Shown: positions 32,682 to 42,149, counted from the first letter of the stretch. The stretch: 47,528 nt of DNA from Roseiarcus sp037446355 (GCA_037446355.1 JBBIIT010000027.1:1-47528); one strand, 5' to 3'. The notes: generated by a model not told the origin, from the letters alone. Translations and numbers: made by a program.

Positions 32682-33794
32682 TCAGATACGCCGCGTCGTC
32701 TGGGGATCGAACAGCAGCGCCTTGTCGAGATTGAAAGCGAAGGTGTGGCTCTCGCCGATGCGAATGTCGGTTTCGGCGCGCATCCGCGCGGTCAGCTCCT
32801 TGCCGGCGACATGGATCACGACGAATGTGTCCGACCCGGCGGGCTCGACAATGTCGACCTTCGACTCGAACTTCACCGCCGACTTCGCGTTGCGATCGAT
32901 GCTCTCGCTATCGCTCACCGCTTCGGGACGAATGCCGAAGATCACCTTCGCGCCGTCAGCAAGTTTGGAGGCGTCTGCGCTCGCCGGAGCCGAAGCTACG
33001 ATCGGCGAATTGTCACCGCGCTCGATGACAATTTTCGGCGCGCCGTCCGCGCGACTCACCCGTCCTTCGAGGAGGTTCATGGAGGGCGAACCCATGAAGT
33101 CGGCGACAAACAGATTCGACGGCGCGTTATAGATTTCCCTAGGCGTTCCGACCTGCTGCAATTCGCCATCTTTCAGCACGGCGATCTTGGTCGCCAGCGT
33201 CATCGCCTCGATTTGATCGTGGGTCACGTAAACGATGGTGGCGCCGGTCTGTTGATGCAGGCGTTTGATCTCGATGCGCATGTCTACGCGCAACTTAGCG
33301 TCGAGGTTCGACAGCGGTTCGTCGAACAGGAATACGCTCGGCTGACGTACGAGCGCGCGTCCCATGGCGACGCGCTGGCGCTGACCGCCAGATAGCTGGC
33401 TCGGACGTCGCGTCAGCAGGTGCTCAATCTGCAGGGTCTTCGCGACGCTGGCGATCGCCTTTTCGCGATCGGGTTTTGCGATTCCTCGCATCTCCATGCC
33501 GAAGCCGATGTTCTCGGCCACCGACATGTTCGGATAGAGGGCATACGACTGAAACACCATCGCGATGTCGCGCTTCGAAGGATGCAGATCGTTGACGATT
33601 TCGCCGCCAATCCTGATTTCGCCCGCGGATATCGATTCGAGCCCCGCGATCGTATTCAGCAACGTCGATTTGCCGCAGCCTGACGGCCCCACGAGCACGA
33701 GAAATCCTCCTTTCTCGAGCGAAATGTCGATCCCCTTGAGAATTTCGAGATTGCCGAAGCGCTTGCGCAGGGAGGAGATTTCGAGCGTGGCCAT
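32682..33794 (-). CDS. sugar ABC transporter ATPase (MalK/UgpC type)
   Basis: The 370-residue nucleotide-binding subunit of a CUT1-type importer. Walker A GPSGCGKST is at about 36-44, the Q-loop follows VFQSYALYPNMSV, the signature is LSGGQRQRVAMGRAL, Walker B is VFLFDEPLSNLDAKLR, and the switch His lies in VTHDQIEAM. A C-terminal TOBE/OB regulatory domain (about 235-370) marks the MalK-UgpC group. GGATAAGATC precedes the ATG, 4 bases after the stop of the second permease. The single ATPase gene would form a homodimer with the two permeases. Confidence 0.95.
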   Translation of the reverse strand: MATLEISSLRKRFGNLEILKGIDISLEKGGFLVLVGPSGCGKSTLLNTIAGLESISAGEIRIGGEIVNDLHPSKRDIAMVFQSYALYPNMSVAENIGFGMEMRGIAKPDREKAIASVAKTLQIEHLLTRRPSQLSGGQRQRVAMGRALVRQPSVFLFDEPLSNLDAKLRVDMRIEIKRLHQQTGATIVYVTHDQIEAMTLATKIAVLKDGELQQVGTPREIYNAPSNLFVADFMGSPSMNLLEGRVSRADGAPKIVIERGDNSPIVASAPASADASKLADGAKVIFGIRPEAVSDSESIDRNAKSAVKFESKVDIVEPAGSDTFVVIHVAGKELTARMRAETDIRIGESHTFAFNLDKALLFDPQTTRRI

Positions 33795-33798
33795 GATC

Positions 33799-34746
33799 TT
33801 ATCCTTTCACGGCGCCGGCCATCAGGCCGCGCACGAAATAGCGCCCGCCGACAATGTAGACGAACAGGGTGGGAGCGGCGGCGATGATCGCGGCCGCCAT
33901 GTTCACGTTGTATTCGACGATGCCCGTCGAGGTGTTGACGAGATTGTTGAGCGCGACGGTCATCGGCGATGCATCGCCGGCGGCGTAGGTCGAGCCGAAC
34001 AGGAAGTCGTTCCAGATATTGGTGAACTGATAGATCACCGTGACGATGAAGATCGGCGTCGAATTGGGAAGCAGCACTCTTCGGAAAATCTGGAAGAAGC
34101 TTGCGCCGTCGATCATCGCCGCTTTCACCAGCTCGGTAGGAAACGCCTCGTAGTAATTGCGGAAGAAAAGCGTTGTGAAACCGAGGCCGTAGATCACGTG
34201 CACGATCACGAGATTGACGGTCGGGTTTCCGAGACCGAACGAAAATCCGATCGAGTCAGAAAGCTGAACCCCGAATTGCCCGAGCCAACCGAGAATCACA
34301 GCCATCGGGATGATGACCGATTGGAATGGGATGAAACAGGCGAACAGCATCATCCCGAAAACGAGCTTATGGCCCGGGAAGCGCCATTTCGTCAGCACGA
34401 ACCCGTTGAGCGCGCCGAGAATCGTCGAGATCAGCACCGCCGGCACAACCATCTTGATCGAATTCCAGAAATAGACGGCGATGCCCGCGGTGTCGGATAC
34501 CCCGATGCGAGCTTCGCCCCACGCACGAATCCAAGGATCGAACGTAAGATGCTTGGGCAGCGCGAACATGTTACCACCCGTCACTTCGTCGAGGGGTTTC
34601 AGCGACGTCATGATCATCACGACGAGCGGCACCAGATAGACGAAGGCGAACAGGAACAGCAGACCGTAGATGACGACACGCGTCGTCAACGAATGGCGGG
34701 ACGGCTCGCGCGTCGGCGTTGTGGTGATGAGATCGGCGGCGCTCAT
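33799..34746 (-). CDS. sugar ABC transporter permease (MalG type)
   Basis: A 315-residue inner-membrane permease with six predicted helices. The first is VVIYGLLFLFAFVYLVPLVVMI (about 25-46), followed by a periplasmic loop and the core domain. The EAA loop that contacts the ATPase reads YEAFPTELVKAAMIDGASFFQIFRRVLLP. The C-terminus RYFVRGLMAGAVKG is typical of MalG-like proteins. The start ATG at 34746 overlaps the upstream permease stop as ATGA; longer open sequence upstream is in the permease gene's alternative frame and is not used. Confidence 0.94.
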   Translation of the reverse strand: MSAADLITTTPTREPSRHSLTTRVVIYGLLFLFAFVYLVPLVVMIMTSLKPLDEVTGGNMFALPKHLTFDPWIRAWGEARIGVSDTAGIAVYFWNSIKMVVPAVLISTILGALNGFVLTKWRFPGHKLVFGMMLFACFIPFQSVIIPMAVILGWLGQFGVQLSDSIGFSFGLGNPTVNLVIVHVIYGLGFTTLFFRNYYEAFPTELVKAAMIDGASFFQIFRRVLLPNSTPIFIVTVIYQFTNIWNDFLFGSTYAAGDASPMTVALNNLVNTSTGIVEYNVNMAAAIIAAAPTLFVYIVGGRYFVRGLMAGAVKG

Positions 34747-35678
34747 CGGGCCTTCTCCCTCATCTCGGAATAGATGTAGGGCACCATGATCGCCGCGATG
34801 GTCATCAACATGATAACCGCCGAGGTCGAACCGACCGCCATCTGATTGCGGGTGAACGTATAGGAATACATGAAGGTCGAAGGCAGTTCCGCCGCGCCGC
34901 CCGGGTTCTTGCCGGTGACCGACAATACGAGGTCGTAAGACTTGATCGCCATATGTGCGAGTACGACCAGCGCGGAGAAGAACACCGGGCGCATGATCGG
35001 GATCACGATGCGGCGATAGGTCTGATAAGGCGAGGCGCCGTCGATCTGCGCCGCCTTCAATATCTCGCCGTCGACGCCGCGCAGACCCGCCAGAAACATC
35101 GCCATCACAAAGCCCGAGGTCTGCCAGACGCCGGCGATCGCGACGCAGTAGATCATCATGCGCGGGTTGACGACCCAGTCGAAATGAAAGCTCGTCCAAC
35201 CCCAGTCATGCACGGCCTTTTCGAGGCCGATGCGCGGGTCGAGGAACAGCTTCCAGGCGGTGCCGGTGACGATGAACGAAAGCGCGAGCGGATAGAGATA
35301 GATCGGTCGGAGTATACCCTCGCCGCGAATCTTCTGATCGAGCAGGATCGCCAGCGCGAGGCCCAGGAACAGGCAGAAGAAGATATAGAGTCCGCCAAAC
35401 AGACCCATGTTGACGATGGCGGTGTACCAATTCGATGGCGGATCGGTCTCGAAAGTCCAGTTCCAAAGCTTCTCGTAATTCGCCCAGCCGATCAATCTCG
35501 TGCTGGCGAACGCCTTCGAACCGGTGAAGGAAAGAAACACGGTCCAAAGATTGAAGCCGTAGACGAACACCAGCACCAGCAGGAAGGACGGAGCGAGCAC
35601 CAGACGCGGCAGCCAGTCCTGAAGACGCGCGCGCATCGCGACGGTCGCGCTTGTCGGAGCGGCGGTGACGGTCGTCAT
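34743..35678 (-). CDS. sugar ABC transporter permease (MalF/UgpA type)
   Basis: A 311-residue inner-membrane permease with six predicted helices, beginning after a short cytoplasmic tail (LVLAPSFLLVLVFVYGFNLWTVFLSF). The EAA loop reads LRGVDGEILKAAQIDGASPYQTYRRIVIPIMRP. The start at 35678 is chosen because GGGAGAG precedes the ATG and the reading frame upstream of it is an arginine-rich non-coding extension. It pairs with the MalG-type protein through an ATGA overlap and lies 121 bases after the binding-protein gene. Confidence 0.93.
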   Translation of the reverse strand: MTTVTAAPTSATVAMRARLQDWLPRLVLAPSFLLVLVFVYGFNLWTVFLSFTGSKAFASTRLIGWANYEKLWNWTFETDPPSNWYTAIVNMGLFGGLYIFFCLFLGLALAILLDQKIRGEGILRPIYLYPLALSFIVTGTAWKLFLDPRIGLEKAVHDWGWTSFHFDWVVNPRMMIYCVAIAGVWQTSGFVMAMFLAGLRGVDGEILKAAQIDGASPYQTYRRIVIPIMRPVFFSALVVLAHMAIKSYDLVLSVTGKNPGGAAELPSTFMYSYTFTRNQMAVGSTSAVIMLMTIAAIMVPYIYSEMREKAR

Positions 35679-35741
35679 GAATTCTCTCCCTGAGATCGAC
35701 TGGGTTGCCCCCGCGCACGGCGGAGGGAGGCGAAGCGGCGA

Positions 35742-35784
35742 GGGCCTTAGGCCCCGAGAGCGGCCGCGACGGGAAGTCGCGACC
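35742..35784 (-). promoter_or_regulatory. two intercistronic hairpins after the binding-protein gene
   Basis: On the minus-strand transcript, GGTCGCGAC and GTCGCGGCC (35776-35784 and 35762-35770) form a 9-bp stem with a 5-base loop just after the binding-protein stop. GGGCC and GGCCC (35742-35754) form a second short hairpin. Such structures between malE-like and malF-like genes often protect the upstream message so that more binding protein than permease is made; this role is inferred. Confidence 0.45.
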
Positions 35785-35799
35785 GCGCGCGCATCGTGC

Positions 35800-37065
35800 T
35801 TACTTCGCGTTGTTGAGCGCCTTGACCAATTCCGCCACGGCGGCATCTGAGGTCTTGATCTCGCCGTGGAAGAACTTGGTCACCACGTCGTGATAGGCGC
35901 CGGCGACCGCTGGCGGCTGCGCATAGTTCTGCGCCATCGAGCCGACGAACGAGCCCTTGGCGTTGGCGGCCTTGACGTCGGCGATGCCCTTCTTGCCGCA
36001 CATGTCGAAGGCGGTGTCCGGCACGTCCATGCGGGCGGGAACCGAACCCTTGACGACGTTGAAGGCCGACTGGAAGCTCACGCTCATCGTGGCGTCGGCG
36101 AGCGCGAGTTGCGCGGCCTTGCGGTCCGCGGAGACGTTGAACATCGCGAACATGTCGGTATTGTAGATGACTGAGCCGTCGGTTCCGGGGAAGCGGTAGC
36201 AGAGGAAATCCGTACCGGCTTCCTTCTTCGCCGCCTTGAACTCGCCCTTGGCCCAATCGCCCATCACCTGCACGAGCGCGTCGCCCTTGACCACCATGGC
36301 CGTGGCGAGGTTCCAGTCGCGGCCGGCGTAGTTGGGATCGACGTAGTCGCGCAGCTTCGCCATGTTATCGAACGCCTTCTTCATGGTGTCCGACTTCAGG
36401 GACGCCGCGTCGAGATCGACGAACGCCTTCTTGTAGAATTCGATGCCGCCGGTCGAGGCGACGACCGAGTCGAACATCGTCGCTTCCTGCCAAGGCTGAC
36501 CGCCGAGCGCGAGCGGGATGACGCCGGCCTTCTTGGCCTTGTCGAGCAGGGCGACGAACTCGTCGAAGTTCTTGGGCTCCGTCCCGCCGATCTTGTCCAT
36601 CACGGCTTTGTTGATCCAGACCCAGTTGACGGAGTGGATGTTGACGGGAACCGCGCCCCACTTGCCTTCGTAAGTCGTGAATTTCTGCAGCGCCGCCGGA
36701 ACGACCTTGTCCCAGCCTTCCTTCTTGGCAAGTTCGGTGACGTCGCCGAGTTTGCCGGCCTCCGCGTAGTCGAGCGCGAAATAGCCGAGAATCTGCGACG
36801 CGGTTGGCGGATTGCCGGCGGCGACCATCGCCTTCAGCGTCGTCATGGCCGCTTCGCCGCCGCCGCCGGCGACGGGAACGTCCTTCCAAGTGTAACCTTC
36901 CTTGGCAAGATCCTGCTTGAGGACATTGAGCGCCGCCGCTTCGCCGCCCGAAGTCCACCAATGCAGCATCTGGATTTCTTTGTTGTCGGCGGCGTAGGCG
37001 CCGCCGGCGAAGCCGATCGCCGAAACGGCCATCGCGCCCGCCATCAGGAACGAACGAATTTTCAT
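35800..37065 (-). CDS. sugar ABC transporter substrate-binding protein
   Basis: A 421-residue periplasmic binding protein of the family-1 (MalE-like) group. The signal peptide is MKIRSFLMAGAMAVSAIGFA with cleavage at AYA-AD near 25. The mature N-terminus reads KEIQMLHWWTSGGEAAALNVLKQDL, typical of CUT1 carbohydrate-binding proteins; later WGAVPVNIHSVNWVWINKAVMDKIG and VMGDWAKGEFKAAK are conserved landmarks. The ATG at 37065 has GGAAGG upstream and begins the signal peptide; a TTG five codons earlier is less likely. The ligand cannot be named but should be a mono- or oligosaccharide-like compound. Confidence 0.94.
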   Translation of the reverse strand: MKIRSFLMAGAMAVSAIGFAGGAYAADNKEIQMLHWWTSGGEAAALNVLKQDLAKEGYTWKDVPVAGGGGEAAMTTLKAMVAAGNPPTASQILGYFALDYAEAGKLGDVTELAKKEGWDKVVPAALQKFTTYEGKWGAVPVNIHSVNWVWINKAVMDKIGGTEPKNFDEFVALLDKAKKAGVIPLALGGQPWQEATMFDSVVASTGGIEFYKKAFVDLDAASLKSDTMKKAFDNMAKLRDYVDPNYAGRDWNLATAMVVKGDALVQVMGDWAKGEFKAAKKEAGTDFLCYRFPGTDGSVIYNTDMFAMFNVSADRKAAQLALADATMSVSFQSAFNVVKGSVPARMDVPDTAFDMCGKKGIADVKAANAKGSFVGSMAQNYAQPPAVAGAYHDVVTKFFHGEIKTSDAAVAELVKALNNAK

Positions 37066-37144
37066 CGCATACCCTTCCAATACGTCACTCTCCCACCGGA
37101 TGCGGTCCGGCCCCGTATCCAGAAGCCCTTTGGGCCCCCGATTC

Positions 37145-38671
37145 CTATTTTCGCGGCAACCACCAGGCCGTGCGCGGACCCGAATGCATGTGCAGCGTCT
37201 TTTCTTCCGTGTAGTCTTTCACCGCGTTGCGGCCAAGCTCTCGCCCGATCCCCGATTGTCGATAGCCGCCAAACGGCAGCTCCGGCGCGCCATCCATGAA
37301 CGTATTCACCCAAACCGTGCCGGCGCGCACCCCACGCCCGACCGCGATCGCGGTGTCGAGATCACGACTCCAGACACTAGCCGAGAGCCCGTAGTCGGTC
37401 GAGTTCGCGATCGCGATCGCGTCATTGACGCTTCCGAAGGTCAGGGCGACTACAACCGGGCCGAACACTTCGGCGCTGGAAATCGCCATCGCCGTCGAGA
37501 CGTCCGCAACAATCGTCGGCGCCATGAAGAGTCCGTTTGATCGCAGACGCTCGCCTCCCGCAAGCACGCTGGCGCCGGCCTCGCGCGCGGCGCGCACATG
37601 CGCTTCGACCTTGCCCAGATGATCGGCGCTGATGAGAGCGCCGACCCGCGTTTCCTCGTCAAGGGGATCGCCGACCTTCGCTTCGCGCGCGCGCTCGGTA
37701 AGTTCGCCGAGAAACCTGTCGGCGATGTCCTCGTGCAGCAGCAGCCTCGACCCTGCGTTGCAGCATTCGCCGGCGTTGAAATAGGCGCCGAAGGCGGCGG
37801 CGTCGAGGGCGGCGTCCATGTCGGCGTCCGGGAAGACCACCTGCGGGTTCTTGCCGCCGAGTTCCATCGACACTTTCTTTAGCGTCGTGGCGGCGGCGGC
37901 CATCGCCGCACGTCCCACTGCGGTCGAACCCGTGAAAGAAACCATGTCGACGTCGGGATCGCTGGTCAAAGGTGCGCCGACTTCCGCTCCGTAGCCGGTG
38001 ACAATATTGCAAACGCCCTCGGGCAGCCCCGCCTCGGAGAGTAGATGCGCCAGGTGCAGTGTCGAGGCTGAGGTCATCTCGCTCGGCTTGACAACGCTGC
38101 TGCAACCCGCCGCGAGCGCGAACGGCAGCTTTTGCGACGCGATCAGCAGGGGAAAGTTCCAGGGAGTGATGATTGAAACGACGCCTATGGGCTCGCGAAG
38201 CACGAAACCGAGCCGGTCCGAGCCGAGATTGGCGTAGGATTCACCGGAAAGTTCGCGCGCCAGGGCCGCGGCATAGCGCCAGATGTCGGCGGCGCCCTCG
38301 ATCTCGCTCCGCGCTTGCGCGATCGGCTTGCCCGATTCGAGCGTGTCCATCAGCGCCAGCAATTCCCGGTCGCGATCGATGAGATCGGCGGTCTTCAACA
38401 ACACTCGCGCTCGGTTCGAGGCGGTCTCACGCGGCCAGCGACCTATCTCGAAAGCGCGGCGGGCGGCGGCGATCGCGGCGCGCGCGTGCATCGCCGAGCC
38501 GCGCGGCGCGCTCGTCACCAACACGCCATGCGCGGGACTGTGGCGCTCGATGCGCTGGCCGTCGCCGATGACGTCGCGCCCATCGATCCACATCGCTCGT
38601 TCGCGCGGAAAGCGCGCCAAGGCGGCGCTAAGGCGGGCGGCGTCGAGAGTGATGGAGGTTGCGACGTTCAC
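37145..38671 (-). CDS. NAD(P)-dependent aldehyde dehydrogenase
   Basis: A 508-residue ALDH-superfamily enzyme. Conserved elements: VVSIITPWNFPLLIASQKLPFALAAGC, VVKPSEMTS, VSFTGSTAVGRAA, the catalytic Glu in SMELGGKNPQVV, the catalytic Cys in FNAGECCNAGSR, and EVFGPVVVALTF. The start is GTG at 38671, supported by TAGGAG at ideal distance; that motif overlaps the TAG stop of the enoyl-CoA hydratase gene, implying coupling. It probably oxidises an aldehyde made by one of the GMC enzymes or by an aldol cleavage; the substrate is not known. Confidence 0.93.
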   Translation of the reverse strand: MNVATSITLDAARLSAALARFPRERAMWIDGRDVIGDGQRIERHSPAHGVLVTSAPRGSAMHARAAIAAARRAFEIGRWPRETASNRARVLLKTADLIDRDRELLALMDTLESGKPIAQARSEIEGAADIWRYAAALARELSGESYANLGSDRLGFVLREPIGVVSIITPWNFPLLIASQKLPFALAAGCSSVVKPSEMTSASTLHLAHLLSEAGLPEGVCNIVTGYGAEVGAPLTSDPDVDMVSFTGSTAVGRAAMAAAATTLKKVSMELGGKNPQVVFPDADMDAALDAAAFGAYFNAGECCNAGSRLLLHEDIADRFLGELTERAREAKVGDPLDEETRVGALISADHLGKVEAHVRAAREAGASVLAGGERLRSNGLFMAPTIVADVSTAMAISSAEVFGPVVVALTFGSVNDAIAIANSTDYGLSASVWSRDLDTAIAVGRGVRAGTVWVNTFMDGAPELPFGGYRQSGIGRELGRNAVKDYTEEKTLHMHSGPRTAWWLPRK

Positions 38672-38680
38672 AGCGAACTC

Positions 38681-39454
38681 CTAGCGGCCGGAAAAATTGG
38701 GCGACCGCTTCGCGCGGAATGCGGCCACGCCCTCGGCCAGATCTTCGGTCATCGCGGTCAAGGCGCCCGCTAGACCTTCGATCGGCGCATCGCGGTCCTC
38801 GCCCTCGGCGGCGTTGATCATCGCCTTGACGATTTGCACGGCGACCGGCCCGCGCGTGGCAATGTCCGCCGCCAGCGCCTCCGCGCGCGCGCGCGCGCCG
38901 CCGGCTGGCGTCAACTCGTCGATAAGACCGAGCGCCAGCCCTTCCTCGGCAGTGAAAATGCGCCCGGTCAGCGCCATGCGGCGCACGACGGCGGCGCCGA
39001 AGCGACGCACCAACCGCTGCGTGCCCGACCAACCGGGCGCCATGCCCAGGCCGGATTCCGGCAGGCCCAGTTTAATGCCGGCTTCCGCCACCCGGATGTC
39101 GGCGACCGCGGCGAGTTCGAGCCCGCCGCCGAAGGCATGGCCGCTGAGCGCGACGATGAGCGGAGTGCGCAGCCGCGCGAGCGCCTCGAAGGCGCGATGC
39201 CCCGCTCGCGTCCAGTCGCGCCACATTTCGAGGGCGGGCAACCCGCCCCAGGCGGCGATGTCGCCGCCCGCGCAAAACGCCTTGCCCTCCGCGCTAAGGA
39301 TCGCGACACGCGCCTCGCGGGAAGCCTCAATGGCGCGCGCGGCGTCAATCAGCGCGTCGATCATCGCCCTGTCGAGCGCGTTCAGCTTTTCCGGTCGCCT
39401 CAGCGCGATACGCGCTATCGGCCCGTCGAATGTCAGTTCGACATGGGCGCTCAT
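38681..39454 (-). CDS. enoyl-CoA hydratase/isomerase family protein
   Basis: A 257-residue crotonase-fold protein. The oxyanion-hole segments GKAFCAGGDIAAWGG and LSGHAFGGGLELAAVADIRVA are present, and both catalytic glutamates of true hydratases can be placed: the Glu in GGGLELA and the Glu in LGLPESGLGMAPG, so hydratase activity is plausible. The C-terminal FRAKRSPNFSGR is typical. Its ATG overlaps the stop of the CoA-transferase gene as ATGA, and it is followed after 9 bases by the aldehyde dehydrogenase gene. Confidence 0.92.
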   Translation of the reverse strand: MSAHVELTFDGPIARIALRRPEKLNALDRAMIDALIDAARAIEASREARVAILSAEGKAFCAGGDIAAWGGLPALEMWRDWTRAGHRAFEALARLRTPLIVALSGHAFGGGLELAAVADIRVAEAGIKLGLPESGLGMAPGWSGTQRLVRRFGAAVVRRMALTGRIFTAEEGLALGLIDELTPAGGARARAEALAADIATRGPVAVQIVKAMINAAEGEDRDAPIEGLAGALTAMTEDLAEGVAAFRAKRSPNFSGR

Positions 39455-41043
39455 GGCTGGACCTCGCGCAATTTGAGTCCGATCGGTTCGTGACGAAACA
39501 GCGCGGCGGGCATTACTTTCAAATGCTTGTCGACGCGCAGTGGGAATTCGGCCTGGGCCAGCACGTCGCGCTCGAGATCGACGCCAGGCGCGATCTCGAT
39601 CACGGTGACGCCGTCGCTTTCAAGCCGCATCACGCAGCGTTCGGTAACGTAAAGCACCTCCTGCCCTTGCTGGACGGCGCGCGGACCCGAGAAAGTTATC
39701 TGCTCCACCTCGCCAACGAGCTTCTTCACCTTGCCCTCTCGCGCGATCCGCAACGCCGCATCGACGATCTCGAGCTGCGCACCGGCGGTGAAATAGCCGG
39801 AAAAGACGATGCGCTTTGCGCGCGCGGTGATGTCGACGAAGCCGCCGCATCCAGCCGTGACATGCGGGCGCACGCCAAGCTTGGAGACGTTGATCGAACC
39901 GCTGCGATCGATCTGCAAGAACGAGAGCAGCGACATATCGAAGCCGCCGCCTTGAAAGTAGGTGAACTGCTGCGGCGATTGCACGATCGCCTCGGCGTTG
40001 GAGGCGCAGCCGAACTGGAAATCGAGGAGCGGCACGCCGCCGACCGCGCCTTGTTCGATCACCCAGGTCACCGCGCCGTGAAGCCCCTCCTCGATGAGGA
40101 TGCGCGGCACGTTGGCGGAGATGCCGAAGCCGATGTTCACGGCGTCGCCATCGCGCAGTTCCATCGCGACACGGCGCGCGATCACCTTCGCGACGTCGAA
40201 TCTCGGCGTCTCGAACGACGACAGCGGTCGGAAGATCTCGCCCGATATCGCCGGCTCGTAGGGCGTATGCGTCGTCTGCAACTGATCGGGGGCGACGACG
40301 ATGACGTCGACGAGCACGCCGGGCACGACGACGTCGTGCGGGCGAAGAGTGCCCGCGGCGGCGAGTCGTTTCACTTGAGCGATCACGATTCCGCCATTGT
40401 TGCGCACCGACAGCGCCTGATCGAGCGGGCCTAGAATGCCGCCTTCATGCTCGTAGGAGAGATTGCCGCGTTCGTCCGCCGTCGTCGCGCGGATGATCGC
40501 GACCTCAGGAACGATCGTGGGAAAGAACAACCATTCGTCGCCAGCGAAATTCACGCGACTGACGATCGGCTCGGCCGAGGCCTTCGCGTTCATCGCACAG
40601 CCTTCGCGGATCGGGTCGACATACGTATCCATGCCGACCTTGGTCAGCACGCCGGGACGCTTTGCCGCGGCCTCTCGGTGCATGTCGAACAGGATGCCTG
40701 AAGGAACATTATAGGCCGGAATGGCGTCGCCCGTTACCATCTTCCAGATCATCGGCGGCTCGGCCGAGGACGGACCGGACGGATACGAGCCCGCCAGCAC
40801 CTTGGCGAGACAGCCCGGTTTGGCGATATGGTCGACGCCTTTGACACCCCACATATCGCCGGCGGCGATCGGATGAAGCGCGGTCAGATTACGCGGGCGC
40901 CCCTCGGTGTCGAAGCGGGCGCCGATCGCCGCTAGCATCGCATCGGGGCATCCTAGCGCCGACGACGACGACACCGTGACGACCGCATTGTCGGGGATCA
41001 GGCGCGCCGCCTCGGCGGCTGTAAGAATTCTCGGTCGGGTCAT
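39451..41043 (-). CDS. fused family I CoA-transferase (YdiF-like)
   Basis: A 530-residue protein holding both alpha- and beta-like halves of an acetate/3-ketoacid CoA-transferase. The N-terminal half begins RILTAAEAARLIPDNAVVTV, and the C-terminal half contains the active-site segment VIEQGAVGGVP with the catalytic Glu at 330 (family I E-x-G type), then FDMSLLSFLQIDRSGSINVS. It would move CoA from acetyl-CoA or succinyl-CoA to a carboxylate. The ATG at 41043 is chosen because it overlaps the lacI stop as ATGA; the upstream extension lies inside the regulator gene. Confidence 0.92.
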   Translation of the reverse strand: MTRPRILTAAEAARLIPDNAVVTVSSSSALGCPDAMLAAIGARFDTEGRPRNLTALHPIAAGDMWGVKGVDHIAKPGCLAKVLAGSYPSGPSSAEPPMIWKMVTGDAIPAYNVPSGILFDMHREAAAKRPGVLTKVGMDTYVDPIREGCAMNAKASAEPIVSRVNFAGDEWLFFPTIVPEVAIIRATTADERGNLSYEHEGGILGPLDQALSVRNNGGIVIAQVKRLAAAGTLRPHDVVVPGVLVDVIVVAPDQLQTTHTPYEPAISGEIFRPLSSFETPRFDVAKVIARRVAMELRDGDAVNIGFGISANVPRILIEEGLHGAVTWVIEQGAVGGVPLLDFQFGCASNAEAIVQSPQQFTYFQGGGFDMSLLSFLQIDRSGSINVSKLGVRPHVTAGCGGFVDITARAKRIVFSGYFTAGAQLEIVDAALRIAREGKVKKLVGEVEQITFSGPRAVQQGQEVLYVTERCVMRLESDGVTVIEIAPGVDLERDVLAQAEFPLRVDKHLKVMPAALFRHEPIGLKLREVQP

Positions 41044-42149
41044 GCGCGCGTTTCCGTGGCGTTCGCGTTTTTCGCACCGCTGGTCGCTCGAATGACAAGC
41101 GTCGCGGGACACAGGACGGTTTCGGGTTCGTGATCGCCGCTGGCGAGTTGCCGCATCAGGAGTTGAGCCGCGCGCGCGCCCAGATTTCGGCCGTTGACCG
41201 CGACGCTGCTCAGCGCGGGAAACGTATGTTTAGCTTCTTCTATATCGTCGAAGCCAATAACGCCGAAATCCTCGCCGACGCGAACGCCCGCCGCCGCGAG
41301 CCCACGCAGCAAACCGATCGCGACGACGTCGTTGAAACAGAGCGCTGCAGTCGCGGGCGCGACGAGGTTGAGCAACTGCGGCGCGGCTGTTCCGCCTCCC
41401 GAGTATGTGGGCGCCGTTTCGATCACCAGAGACGGATCGAATTCGAGCCGAGCGTCGTCGAGCGCGGCGCGATAGCCAGCCAGACGTTCGTCGCGCACGC
41501 CCAAGGAGGCGAATCCGCCGACGAACGCGATGCGTCGGTGGCCCGCGGCGATCAAATGCGCGGTCGCCTTGCGCGCGCCTTCGCGGTTCTCCGGCGCGAC
41601 GAACGACGCCTTCAAGCCGGGCACGCGGCGCATTACCTGCACAACGGGCAGATCGCCGAGCAGCGGCTTCAGCTCGGCGAGCGAAGTGCCAATGGCGGGC
41701 GACAGAACCAACCCGCCGGCGCCGTGCTCGCGCATGGATCGGATGACTTGATGCTGGCGCAGCGGACTCTCCGCGGCGTTGGCCAGAAACGGAATATACG
41801 CACCTCCCTGACACGCTTCTTCGATGCCGATCGCCATTTCGACAAAGAACGGGTTCGACAAATCGTTGATGACCATGCCAATGACGCCGGACTTGGCGCC
41901 GCGCAGCGTCGCCGCCCCCCGGTGATAGACGTAGCCAAGTTCGCTCATCACCCCGGTGACCCGTTCGCGCGTGGCCTCGGCGACGAGGCCGCTGCCGGCG
42001 AGGACGAGCGAAACAGTGGACTTCGAAACACCAGCGTGGCGCGCAACGTCGACGATGGTCAACCGGCCATCGCGGCGCTCCGTGCGTCCCCTCGTTGCAT
42101 CCTCGATCATGTCGTTTTTCAGACCCATATTTAGCACGTTCCAATTCAT
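41040..42149 (-). CDS. LacI-family transcriptional regulator
   Basis: A 369-residue repressor. The N-terminal HTH reads LTIVDVARHAGVSKSTVSLVLAG with the hinge following (RVTGVMSELGYVYHRGAATLRG), then a periplasmic-binding-protein-like effector domain (SGVIGMVINDLSNPFFVEMAIGIE to CFNDVVAIGLLRGL and FGVIGFDDIEEAKH). Three in-frame ATGs are possible (42149, 42128, 42110); the first lies upstream of a candidate operator that would then be inside the coding sequence, so 42128 or 42110 may be the true start. It is divergent from the flavoprotein gene and leads the leftward catabolic unit, so it is the obvious regulator of both. Confidence 0.93.
   Translation of the reverse strand: MNWNVLNMGLKNDMIEDATRGRTERRDGRLTIVDVARHAGVSKSTVSLVLAGSGLVAEATRERVTGVMSELGYVYHRGAATLRGAKSGVIGMVINDLSNPFFVEMAIGIEEACQGGAYIPFLANAAESPLRQHQVIRSMREHGAGGLVLSPAIGTSLAELKPLLGDLPVVQVMRRVPGLKASFVAPENREGARKATAHLIAAGHRRIAFVGGFASLGVRDERLAGYRAALDDARLEFDPSLVIETAPTYSGGGTAAPQLLNLVAPATAALCFNDVVAIGLLRGLAAAGVRVGEDFGVIGFDDIEEAKHTFPALSSVAVNGRNLGARAAQLLMRQLASGDHEPETVLCPATLVIRATSGAKNANATETRA
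42131..42144. promoter_or_regulatory. LacI-type operator, copy 1
   Basis: TTAGCACGTTCCAA is an imperfect palindrome (10 of 14 symmetric positions) with the central CG typical of LacI-family operators. It overlaps the extreme 5' end of the lacI gene. An identical sequence in inverted orientation occurs at 42215-42228. Confidence 0.65.

Noticed and set aside
33565..34773. 402-codon plus-strand open frame opposite the ABC ATPase and permease
   Set aside because: His/Asp/Arg-rich antisense translation across two real genes, no domain resemblance.
37098..37120. Hairpin between the ALDH and binding-protein genes
   Set aside because: The stem pairs well only on the plus strand; on the transcribed minus strand it contains an A-C mismatch, so a regulatory role is weak.
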